From assembly GCA_029215795.1 (NCBI GenBank), contig JARDYH010000003.1, positions 31,683,001 through 31,747,000 of the forward strand: DNA of 64,000 bases, read 5' to 3'. The notes under the pieces are model-generated. The model was given only the letters and a program-made list of their open reading frames with translations. It was not told the origin of the DNA and did no database searches. The position numbers were made by a program, and so were the translations under genes. The stretch's first letter is position 1; every line of letters begins with the position of its first letter. Source of the DNA: Anniella stebbinsi (Eukaryota; Chordata; Lepidosauria; Squamata; Anniellidae). Shown here one piece after another: positions 54,428 to 64,000 of the stretch.

Positions 54428-54525
54428 CAGGGGTGGGGAATGTATGGACTTCTAGATGTTGTTGGACTTCAACTCTCATCATTCCTGGCTATTGGCTATG
54501 CTGGCTGGGGCTGATTCCAACAACA
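54428..54525. mobile_element. Fold-back repeat, 'GGGAGTTGTAGTCC' family
   Basis: 'tctagatgttgttggacttc' and 'aactctcatcattcctgg' with 'ctatgctggctggggctgat'. It directly precedes a CR1 3' end. Confidence 0.65.
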
Positions 54526-54690
54526 TGGCCTATGTATTTAAGTTGCTGAGGAACATGGACGGGAGAGTACAGTTGCACTCATGTCCTGCTTATTGGTTTC
54601 CCGTGGGCAGCTGGTTGGCCACTATGTGAACAGAAGGTTGGACTAGATCAACCCTTGGTCTGATCCAGCATGGTTCTTCTTATGTTCTTA
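54526..54690 (+). mobile_element. CR1-type LINE 3' end
   Basis: 'gttgctgaggaacatggacg', 'cagctggttggccactatgt', 'ggtctgatccagcatggttc' and TTCTTATGTTCTTA, as in 8619-8787. Confidence 0.8.
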
Positions 54691-54890
54691 ACATATTACC
54701 CACCTCTGCTGAATTTAAAAAAGCCATCAGAGCTGAGAGAAGATGAGCCCTCCAGCTGTGTGGGGGGGGGGGGCGGGGGGGGTAACATTACTACTACCAG
54801 TAGTGTGGGCCACTGGGGACCATGCCTATGTATATTGTAAAGATCATTGTCTCCAATTCCATACACTGTAGTATTCTTATTTCTTACTTA

Positions 54891-54975
54891 AAGCACAATC
54901 CTATACATGTTTAGACAGAAAAAAGCCATACATTTTAGGACATTTTTCTGTCTAGTCATGTATAGGATTGTGCCC
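54891..54975. mobile_element. 85-bp palindromic MITE with TTA duplication
   Basis: 'gcacaatcctatacatgttt' pairs with 'gtcatgtataggattgtgc', then 'agacagaaaaa' with 'tttttctgtct'. TTA at 54888-54890 and 54976-54978. PIF/Harbinger-like duplication. Confidence 0.88.
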
Positions 54976-54999
54976 TTAGTTATAAGATAAAACCTTAAA

Positions 55000-55935
55000 C
55001 AGTTAAAACAGCATCAGAATTAAATCAGAATTAAACCAGCAATAGCAAACAATTGTGCAAAGAATTTTAAAAGCAAAAGAACAGTCCGTCTCTACTAAGG
55101 GACAGCTTTTAGTGATCTCAGATTCCCATTAACATGTGAGTCTTTGATCTTAGTTTCAGTCATTTTAGCAACATCTGATCTGGAGGCCAAAGACACAACT
55201 CACTCACTCTCACTCTCTCTGTCTGTCTCTCAAACCATCCTCTCTGAAAAGAACTTTGCATGTGTGCTCTGAAACCAAAAAATTTACTTAGTAGGTAATA
55301 CGTTATTAGCTACTTGAGATTGATTTCATTGATTTCATTTGGATTTCTGTGCGAGTGATGGTTGCTTTCTCATGTCATTCCCTCCCCCTCTCATATAAAC
55401 TTTCTTTATGCATTTGGACATTTTGCTACATTGGTGTGTGTGTTTAAAAAAAAGAATTTGAGGAATTTGTCACTAAAATCTTTCTCACATGCAAGACTGC
55501 ATGGTTGCTAAGCTTTTCCTTGTGATCATAGGGTATTTCACTAGGTTTTGTTAAGTTAAGAAGTGTTCTGTGACTTTCTTGTCCAAAGCACTTTCCTTTT
55601 TTTACAGAGCTGGTAGGAAGGGTGGGAACCTCAAGAATAGGACTTAGAATCTACTCATACAGTTGGATAACCTAGAGCAAGTGTGGGCAGAAGGTGGATC
55701 AAAATCTACTAGTAGATCACTGCATGATTTGCAGTCTTATCAGCAAGAGCTCAGTCCTGACTCCCTTTCCCCCCTCCCAAAATTAGTCTGTTAGAATTCT
55801 GCATCTGTAGATTTTATGTAGATTTTTACCTGCATATCCATGGCATTCCCGGTCTATGATTCATGGGGTGCAATCAGTAATTGGTTCCATCCCTTGCACC
55901 CCTATTTTGCTTCTGGCTCCAGTTAGAAGGATCTC
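55000..55935. other. Unassigned sequence
   Basis: No exon or known repeat recognised; short CT-rich run at 55200-55230. Confidence 0.3.
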
Positions 55936-55939
55936 AAAG

Positions 55940-56270
55940 TTTTAGGGTTTCTCTACACTTAAAAAAATCCTGCAGCCTTACCAGGGCTTTCTTTTCTGGA
56001 ATTTTCATGCTTTCATGCTTGGCAAAAATGCACGCACCCTCCTCTTTGTTTTGGCTAGTTCCCTCCCATATGTTTCATTGATACCACCAGCAGATGGCGC
56101 TATTTCATCATTACATTTTGGGTGATTTTTAAAATGGCGGATTATCCCTTGAAAACAACATGAAAGGAATTAGTTTAATGGCGTCATGAAAAGGACATGT
56201 GAACTTCCATGAATGAACAATTATAAGTGCACAATAAATGCCTTCGGAAGCCTGAAGTCTGCCCATACCT
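55940..56270. mobile_element. MITE with 'GGGTTTCTCTACAC' end, copy 2
   Basis: Left 'agggtttctctacactta'. Shares 'ttttctggaattttcatg', 'ggctagttccctcccatatg' and 'gcgtcatgaaaaggacatg' with 45690-46010. The right end is eroded. Confidence 0.62.
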
Positions 56271-56487
56271 AGCCTAGAGTCTTCAAGCCAAGATCAGTCT
56301 GTTGTGGCTCCCTATAATTCTTTTAAGAGACACACTTTCTAAGAAACTGTCCACCAGTCTGGCATTACCTCTCATCTCTCCCAGATCTGTAACATATGCC
56401 CTAAGACACCTTTATCCCACCTAACTCTTAATCTGAATTTCTTCTCTCCTCCTTGTCAGCTGTGTCTTCATTGATTTTATGGAGCAC

Positions 56488-57631
56488 TGTCATGAACTTG
56501 CCCAACCCCCAGGCTTCTGCTCACGAACTTAGGCAAACTGACAAGACACTCCAGATGGTGAGACTCCTTTATTTGTGAAATCACACAGAATTCAAGCATA
56601 ACGGTTACATTTTCGCATACATCCATGTAAAGCTGAGGACCACATCTTTAGGCTGCAAAAAGCTTGACGCAAACCAGAACAGTAATCTCTCGGGGGGAGA
56701 AGTGTTGGGATAGACCAAGTCCTATTTGAGCAATTACCAGACGTGAAACACGCTGACCCATTAGGAATAGGCCCACAGCCCCAGGGAAAGCTTCAGCACA
56801 GGAGTGTCTGAAGACTGGCAGAGACAGAATACATCTTGCACAAACCACACCCGGTCTGCCAGTAAGCACTGAGTTGATCCAAGTAAGCAAGATGCCAGGG
56901 AAATGAACTTCAACCCAGGAACCCCCCTGCCTGTAGCAAATGCTCTGAGAGAGGCTCTCTCACAGGTCACACACAACACACAATCCAGAACAGCAACGGT
57001 CAACCTAGGAAACTTCCCCTGTGCCCGTACTTTGGCTCCATGCAGGGAAAGCTCTCTCTCAGGCCATAAAACACGATCCAGAACAATAACAGCAAGTCCA
57101 AGTCTATGAAAAGCCTTAGAGCACTTTCCATGGCACAGTCCTTAGAAATTCCAACTCTAAATAGCAACAGAGCATGTACAGAGTGCATCCAACATCTCCA
57201 AACAGATAGAATCCCAAACACGAGGTGTTTCATGGCAAGCGTAGAACTGATGATCCCTAGCAAAGGTCCTCCCCTTTGCTCGTTCCTCTTATAGCCTGGA
57301 GGCTGGCTATTCCAAGCTACTTGACAGACAGGTCCTCAGACCTGTAACCCAAACTCATGTGCCCACAGGGAAGCATGGTTCAACCTCCTCTTGATGATGA
57401 CACCATGTGAGAGACAGCTTGCAAGATTGCCCCCACCTTTTCCAAACATTCTTTGTTCTCAGGGAAACTTCCCCAGCTCAACGCCTGGGCTTGCAAACCT
57501 CCCATGAGAAACAGCAACAGATGATAAGCTTACAAAGATACAGACTTTCTCACAACAATTCCCAATCTTTCAACTTACAATTCACAAGGCCTCCTGGCCT
57601 TGTGAATTGTCTATGCACTTGACATCTGACA
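56488..57631 (-). mobile_element. Solo LTR (family B), 1144 bp
   Basis: Plus-strand edges TGTCATGAAC and CATCTGACA give TG...CA ends, with an exact 5-bp target duplication AGCAC at 56483-56487 and 57632-57636. On the minus strand a TATAAG box lies near 57292 and an AATAAA signal near 56573, placing the LTR on the minus strand with U3 at the right. No internal region or second LTR. The four or more frames inside are non-coding by-products. Different in sequence from family A. Confidence 0.92.
57577..57610. repeat. Perfect hairpin in the U3 of the family-B LTR
   Basis: 15-bp arms 'acaattcacaaggcc' and 'ggccttgtgaattgt' around a TCCT loop, about 20 bp from the LTR's 5' end (minus strand). Confidence 0.92.
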
Positions 57632-57639
57632 AGCACTCC

Positions 57640-57760
57640 ATTTTTATCGTATCTTAATTGAAGTTTGTTGTGCTTTCTCCGTTTGTTTTATCATGAACTG
57701 CTTTTGGGGCACTTTTTAGGGCCAAAAAAAGCAGGATACAAATAATTTTATGAATAAAAT
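57640..57760 (+). mobile_element. Probable LINE 3' tail
   Basis: 'catgaactgcttttggggca', 'aaaagcaggatacaaataat' and a final AATAAAATATAAA resemble squamate LINE tails. No coding part present. Confidence 0.4.
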
Positions 57761-58495
57761 ATAAAACAAATATTTCTTTAAACATCGTTAAGTGCATCTG
57801 CATTGAATTTGAAGAAGCCAAGCATCAGCTTCTCCTAGAAGATAAGGGGGCAATTAATAATATAAAGGTTTTTGTTTGTTGTTTGTTTGGAGGGGAAAAA
57901 ACCAGCCTCAGCCTCATGTTCATCCCATTTAACATCATGAATCAGTGCAGACCTGGGAAACTGACCTGTGAATAATAGAAAGCTGCGGGTCCAAACAGTT
58001 TGCTTTTCATTTTTTAAAAACAAAATTGGCAAGGGAAAGATATATACAAGTCATCGGGAAGGTTTGGTGAAGGTCAACGGAGTGATGTGATGGTATTTGC
58101 ATAAGATGAAGGACTGCACGGATGAGAGCTCTTTAGCCTGCAAGGGCGAATAGTTAGAAGGTGGCATGTCGGAGACATTCAGGATGATCAAAGGTTCCCT
58201 GCAAAATAGATTGATTCTTCCTTTTTACCTCGCCCCACAAAATTACAAGGGGGAGGGAAAGCGGCCACTTGCTGAATTTAAAGGGCAGCAGGTTGCAAAC
58301 TAATAAAACAAGAAATAATTCTTTGTGCAGCATAGCATTAACCTATAGAATTCATTGCCCCTAAGAGGTCACTCCAGCAACCACAGGAAGTGGGTGGTGT
58401 GGTGTTTTTTTAAGAGGGATGGGTAATTTTATATGTTTGGTAATGACATTTCTTACTATGAAGGCAATAAGAATGATGAGGAAAAAAAATAGGTC
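57761..58495. other. Unassigned sequence
   Basis: No supported feature apart from a GTTTGTTTG run near 57870. Confidence 0.3.
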
Positions 58496-58499
58496 ATAA

Positions 58500-58670
58500 A
58501 CTGATTGCCTCTGAGGTTAAGTGATTCATTGCCCTGCAGACCTGCTTCATGTTTTGTGTCCAATGCTATTTCCAGTCCTTGGAAAAGCACTCACTGCCTC
58601 TCTTCATCAAGCCACCTCCTCCTTCAAATCCCTCCTCAAAAGCCTAATCTCTTGCTGAAACCATTGGGAA
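58500..58670 (+). mobile_element. LINE ORF2 C-terminal remnant (L2/CR1 group)
   Basis: 'ccttcaaatccctcctcaaa' and 'agcctaatctcttgctgaaa' parallel the C-terminal block at about 12340-12380. Degraded. Confidence 0.4.
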
Positions 58671-60365
58671 CGTGGCTGCTGATTTCAGTGGAGTCAGAAT
58701 CCCACCCTAAGAGGATTAAAGCATTATCCTTTCAGCTCAGAAACAAGAACTGATATTAGTTACTATTTTCACAAAGCTGTTCAGCTCTGCAAGTCAGGCA
58801 CAAGTCGATCAGTTATGGGAGCTGTGAAGCAGAGGCTTTTGGAAACTCATCCTGTCTCTTCGGAAGAAGCATGCTCAATGTGCAATCAAATAGGGTTGTC
58901 TTTCTTATTGGTGCTTTTGTAGCACATCGTGCTGGCAAGACAGAAATCCAGAACCTATTGGTTAGGAGTTATGTAAACATTCCTGCACTATTTCAGGTCA
59001 TGGATTTTGTCATTGCGTTGCACTGCCTCAGTTATGGCGAGGGCTTCATCTCATTGGTTCTATTATAGGACAGATCTTGAGTAGGCAGCTGGGTATATCT
59101 GGTTTCACAGGAAAGCCAGATGGGAATAGATGAGCACCATGGAAAGCTCTGAGTGGTGCTTGGGCTGGAAGTCAGACAAGCTTGTCTATGTGTTGCTCCA
59201 GCAAGGAGCAGATCAAGACTCAGCCTTAAGTAAGAGTTTGATTTCTTTTGGGGGGCTATCCCTGAAGATCACCCACAGTACAGGCAATCTCCATGGGCAC
59301 CCCTCCTCCCACAATGCTTGACGCTAAGGAAGGACCCCTCAGATCCTGATGTTTGGGCTCACAGCCTTGCAGAGCAGGTGGTAGAAATGCAGTATGGAGG
59401 GAAACAGAAGACACAGGCAAATGGAGGCGGGAGATGAAGCAAGCAGGCAAGTAGGTGGGGAAGGGAGACAGACATGGCCATGGGAGGAGTGGTGGCAATG
59501 GTGGCCAGTGGCAATGGCAGTGGTGGCAGGTGTGCTTTCCCACCTAAGTGGTAGGAGAGTTTGCACCAACACTGTTTAGTTATAGTACAGTGATATGCTT
59601 CTTGAAATGATTTGTAAAAATCAGTTAAGGTATAAGGGCCATTTCACACTTTACATGGCAACCAGGTTAACCATTCACTGTTCACTCAAGAGGGAGGTAC
59701 AGCTGATCCTAGATGTCTGTTGAGTGTGCCTTGGGTGTTTTGAAAACCAGTTGGTCACAGTCACAAGTTCCATTTTTAGCTATACACAAGTTAAAAAATC
59801 TTAGATGCACACTTCAAATGCAATGTGTAAAGAGGCCTTAACATGATCAATAGAGCTGAAATTCAATGGACCAACCTCCCCGCAGAAGCTCTTTGTGTGA
59901 TCTATTTCTCGGCTTATTCTGGGCCGTAGCCCATCACAGTTCAATAAGGTACCCAGATCCCTTTTCCAATCATTTAAGCAAGTTTAAGTAAGGCTTTTAA
60001 GGAGAGATTTGAAGGAAGAGGTGAGGTTTTATTGCTGCCATAACAGCAGGCAATATAAGAAATTAAACGAAACAACTTCAGACTATGTAACAGTACATTC
60101 TTTTTTCTTAGATGAAAATCCGATATGGAATTCTAGAGGATATGCTATTGTGGGCAAAATTATATCCTGTTCCATTCAACAGAAGTTGTATGGGTCAGGT
60201 GACCAAATTATCTTTCTAGCTATAAATGCATCTGGATGAGCCACTGGGTTGTGATGAGGTTCACTAAAATGCATTTAACCCAACCTGGATATTAGCTCGC
60301 CATTCAAATTACTTTATCAGAAATCTATTACACACATTACCATTTTTATTTTCAGAGCAGCTAAA
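58671..60365. other. Unassigned sequence
   Basis: Several 60-95 codon frames on both strands at 58871-59579 and 60009-60239; none recognisable. GGTGGCAATGG-type purine-rich run near 59490-59530. Confidence 0.3.
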
Positions 60366-60369
60366 ACGA

Positions 60370-60680
60370 TTCCCCCCTCATCCTCCCAGCCAACAGAGTT
60401 ACAATCTACTTTTATAGAATAAATTGCTATAAATTAAGTTAGCAGCAGCATAAACAGAGGTAATAGATCCCTGTCTCTATAGTAGCAGCTGACAGAATTA
60501 TGCAAATGTAAGATGTCATGTCTATTTTTGAGTTTATTCTGATGCTGATGAGTCTCCATTAATGTTTGCTTCTCACTTTAGTTCCTCTTTTCTTCCTGAA
60601 GCCTCGGGGACAAGAAATTTTTAATCTTGCCAGATTCCTTTTGATGAACTTGGATATAGTGCCTGAAGGCAAGACGATGT
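60370..60680. other. Candidate conserved non-coding island
   Basis: Repeat-free. Contains 'gaattatgcaaatgtaagat' (an octamer-like ATGCAAAT), 'gataagttagca'-like and 'ccattaatgtttgc' words, and 'gctgatgagtctcc'. Regulatory role inferred only. Confidence 0.3.
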
Positions 60681-62490
60681 GGCATATCATGCCGGCTTAT
60701 TTATTTTAATAATAAAGCTTTATTTAGTTAAAGGAAAACAAAATCTGATGGTACTCAGTGCATTTAGACCAATAAGGGCTTGATAATCTCATTTCCCTGT
60801 GATGTGCAATGATAAGAAAACCGTGCATCAGTTATTGGAGGGAGGGATTGTGCAGACACTGCCAATTTCAACCCTGGCAGTGAATATGTTTTCAGATATA
60901 ACGGTGTGTGTCAGGGTGTGGTGGGGGTAGAAGATGTTGAGTATAGAAGATAGAGAGAGCTTCAGTTCTTCAGAGAGGGATATTAGGGAGAAACAGTCCT
61001 TCTACATAGTACTTGAACTGTGCCTGCAATTCTTTGCAGAAATGTGCCAGGGGCTGCCAGGTTGGGAGTGTCCCCCCCCCATGATGGAGTTCCTGCCCCC
61101 TTCCTATGCCCTCCAGCCAGTACATCTGTGGAGGGGGAGAAAGAATGCTTTGTTATTCTTTATGCTACATTAATAAGCAATAGCTGACTATCTTAGGATG
61201 TTTATGAGACCAAAAAGACCAAGATGGTAATGCACTTCTTTTGTTGAAAGTGCTCTATCAACCATAAATAATTATAAAATCCAAGCAAGTAATCTGTTTG
61301 TCTTTATATCCGGTGGTGCAGGATTCTGCCACTGTAGCGTAACAAAGTGTGAAATTAATAGTTTTTGAGACCCCTTGTCTGTTTGATTTTAGTTCCCTTA
61401 ATCTATACAGGATGCTATACATGGTGGGTTATCCATTGCACTTTCTAAGTGCTTTCTTGTAACAAGTTAAATGAGATCTGTCATGTGTTATTTTTATTTG
61501 CCCTTTCCCTAATCCCCTCTCCGAGGAAAGCTCGATGCGCGTATGTATATATCCACATGCGTAACAGGGCAACGGCTTCCTTGATTGCAAACAAGTGGTC
61601 CTTTTGATTTGTTTTTATGGTGATGTTGTTTTCGGATTTTATTGTGTTACTATTGTGGCATATTTTGGTTTGTATGCCTCTTGTATACCATCCTGATATC
61701 CTTGGATAAAGGGAAGGTTACAAAGACTGGCAATTAATGAACAACCTATCTAAATAGCATTTGCTCTAGTTTTCTAATTTTAGATCCAGATTGGTCTGAA
61801 ATAAGTATATAGCAGGTCACTTTTCTCCATCCATTCTAGAGTATAAGAGAAGAACAAGAGGTAAGAAGGCTCAGCCTATTTATCCCTCAGAAGGCTAGAT
61901 AGGAGCTCAGTCCCACAGCTAGTCCTGTCTCCCTACCACCACAAAAGAAGACAGGAATGGCAGAAGGGAAGAAGGATGCCAGGTTTCAAGGCTGGCTTTA
62001 TCATTAGGAAGAGTAAAGCTCCTGCCTCAGACAGCAGATACTGAGAGGGTGATAGTGTGGTGTTAGAGGACAGAACTGTATGGGCCATGTGACTTGCCCT
62101 GTGCTCCCTAAGCTAGCCTGCTGTTCTTAGGAGGATGCTGTGCCATCATCAGTGTCAAAATAAGATTCAACAGCCAGTCTGATCAGCTGCAGTATATGGA
62201 GTGGAGGCAGGGAGCCATTTCGTGCTTTGCCTCAGGCAGCAAAATGTCTTGGGCCAGCCCTGGCAAGTCCCCTGAATTGTCTTAGAATCTGGCTCTCATT
62301 TGGAAACTCCACGTACCTTCTAAACGGAAGCGCCACCAACCTTTCCATTTAGTCACCACAGGTGAGACTCTTGGGACCTGTAGATTAAAACCCTGGAGCC
62401 CTTTGGAACTGGGAGCCCTTTGGAAAAGGAATCTGGATGCTCCAGCAGGCCTCTGTTGTTAAAGAATAAACAGAGGGCTTAATAGCCATT
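60681..62490. other. Unassigned, mostly single-copy-looking sequence
   Basis: A LINE-tail-like piece at 61600-61740 ('gtataccatcctgatatcct', 'ggataaagggaaggttacaa') is the only hint of a repeat. No exon recognised. Confidence 0.3.
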
Positions 62491-62492
62491 AA

Positions 62493-62695
62493 GAGCCAGT
62501 GTGATTTTGTAGTAGTTAGTGTGTTGGACTAGGACTGGGGAGATCCAGCTTCTGGTCCCCATTCTGCCATGAAGCTTACCGGGTGGACTACCTCACAGTG
62601 TTGTTGTAAGGATAAAATGGAAAGGAGAACAGTTGTGTATTCTGTCTTAGGCTCTTTGGAGGACAGGCAGGATATAAATGGAATGAATGAATACA
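62493..62695 (+). mobile_element. tRNA-derived squamate SINE
   Basis: 'gagccagtgtgattttgtag' with 'tagttagtgtgttggacta' (A-box side), 'ggactggggagatccagctt' and 'ctggtccccattctgcca' (degraded B-box side). Then 'ctacctcacagtgttgttgt', 'aaggataaaatgg' and a GGATATAAATGGAATGAATGAA tail. The order of blocks matches a widespread squamate SINE; an internal deletion after 'accgggtgga' is likely. Confidence 0.8.
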
Positions 62696-63885
62696 TGTAA
62701 TTGCCAACTATAATAATAAAAGAGGATGAGTGTCTATCCATCCTCTGTCCATCACTGTCATAGAGCCAAGAGCATGAAAGCTAGACACACTTGAAATTTG
62801 GTGTGCATAATAAAGGAATTCCAGGCTTGTGCATCTGGGTTTTATTATTATTATTTTTTTAATGCATTAATTATTTTTAATATGTCCAGTGGTTGAAGCC
62901 TGCAGTAAACTTTAAGCCATTAGGAGCAGGCCTCCCTAACCAGCACATTGCTTTGCAGTGCATTACATTTGAAGACAGGAGAGTAGGCTGACAGATAGTT
63001 CCTCCCCTGCTGTGGGGCAGCCCTCCTCACAGGGGAATAGAGTGGACAACCCCTCCCTTAAGGTGAGGTGGGCACAATGTGTCCAGCTCTTTGATGGCAG
63101 CATAAGTTCACTTGAAGGCTTCGCTGTCCAAAATAATGCCTGTGCACTTGACGTGTTCCCTCTTATCCCCTTCGCAATGTCTACCCGATGCCAGTATCAC
63201 AATATCTAGCTATCCTAATAGCTAGCTGTCAGAGAGTTGGACATACTGTGCCTATTGTCAGCGTTACAAAGACAATGCATTTGAATGTGCTTTGAGAAAT
63301 TATGTATGCTGAGTAGAATAAAATTATGAAACTTAGGTGAAGAGATGGTGATCTAAGACCATCTGTTTAGGACTACTTGTAACAAGGCATTTTGTACTCA
63401 AGTAAGGAGATATATATAAAAAGAAATATGCACCGGCATCATTTTACGGATTTTTTCCTGACCAAGACTCCACAATACTAGCCAAAGTAACAGATATTAC
63501 CACACCCCCTGTGAGCATATCTGTGATGACATGAATATTCTGCAACTGACACTGTGCTTCTGATCTAAATGTCACTATTTTTCAACAAACACTTGTGCCC
63601 TGCTTAGACACCCACATTCAAAACTTAAACATCATGAGGATGGGGCAGGGAGGCATGTGAAGGCAGGGACATAGTGCAGCCCCACTGCTCCTTCTACACA
63701 TGAAGCCCTCTTCACACTTATCACTGGGGTAGAATGTATTGGTAACTTTGATTTTATTAGATTAGGATTCAATTGGGAAAAGGATTTGCTCTCCTGCTAC
63801 AAGTGTTAAAATAGCGTAGCAAGGCTAGCATAGAGTACTATTACCACCAACTGCAGTTGTGAATTATCCATGTGCTTATCTTGTA
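62696..63885. other. Unassigned sequence
   Basis: No exon or clear repeat recognised. Short ATT-rich run near 62842. Confidence 0.3.
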
Positions 63886-63887
63886 TA

Positions 63888-64000
63888 CCGGGGGAACAGA
63901 ACCGCAGGCCAAATCCAGCTCGCCTGGGGACCCAATTTGGCCACCGTGAAGTCCCCAGCTGGCCACAACTCCTTCCCTGCACCCCACCCATTTCTCTTGA
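63888..64000 (+). repeat. Unnamed 'GGCCCTC' repeat, cut by the window edge
   Basis: 'gcaggccaaatccagctcgc' and 'cccaatttggcc' resemble 34616-34825 and 52978-53160. The 3' part lies beyond the window. Confidence 0.5.

Overview
The window looks like a stretch of non-coding nuclear DNA from a squamate reptile, most likely a lizard. I infer this from the mix of interspersed repeats: L2, CR1 and L1 LINE remnants, Penelope-like retroelement fragments, tRNA-derived SINEs of squamate type, LTR retroelements, and many short fold-back DNA transposons. There are frequent dinucleotide and ATT microsatellites. No bacterial-style operon, no rRNA or tRNA gene, and no convincing host protein-coding exon was found on either strand. 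Almost every open frame of 60-160 codons is a chance frame or lies inside a repeat. The window is best read as intergenic or intronic DNA.

Layout. 1-1640: AT-rich, with microsatellites. 1641-5823: a degraded L2 LINE on the minus strand, split by a 678-bp solo LTR (2493-3170, target duplication GAACC) and probably by a second LTR-like piece. 5824-7960: Penelope-like fragments in opposite orientations, a short MITE, an L1 3' end and another MITE. 8600-17300: CR1, L2 and L1 3' ends, two copies of a GCGC-rich MITE family, and unassigned sequence. 18200-22700: fold-back MITEs, a direct-repeat pair and AT-rich single-copy-looking islands. 23064-24653: a 1590-bp GC-rich non-autonomous hAT element with exact 8-bp target duplications, built around four tandem hairpin units. 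25000-34600: two more hAT elements with 8-bp duplications, a third GCGC-rich MITE, a dimeric fold-back MITE and a CR1 3' half. 35000-48400: candidate conserved islands, short MITEs, a second solo LTR of the first family (40859-41529, minus), and a MITE carrying an 11-bp minisatellite. 48700-51100: an L2 3' end inside a Penelope-like remnant flanked by a perfect 31-bp inverted repeat. 51300-57640: SINE, MITEs, and a 1144-bp solo LTR (56488-57631, target duplication AGCAC). 57640-64000: mostly unassigned, with one tRNA-derived SINE.

There is no gene network to describe. What can be read is a history of insertions, several datable relative to one another by nesting. The strongest results are six element boundaries fixed by target-site duplications (three solo LTRs and three hAT elements) and an open reading frame kept inside two copies of one LTR family. 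Family names come from recognition of motifs and protein signatures, not from database searches. The 'candidate conserved island' calls rest only on lack of recognisable repeats and on motif content.
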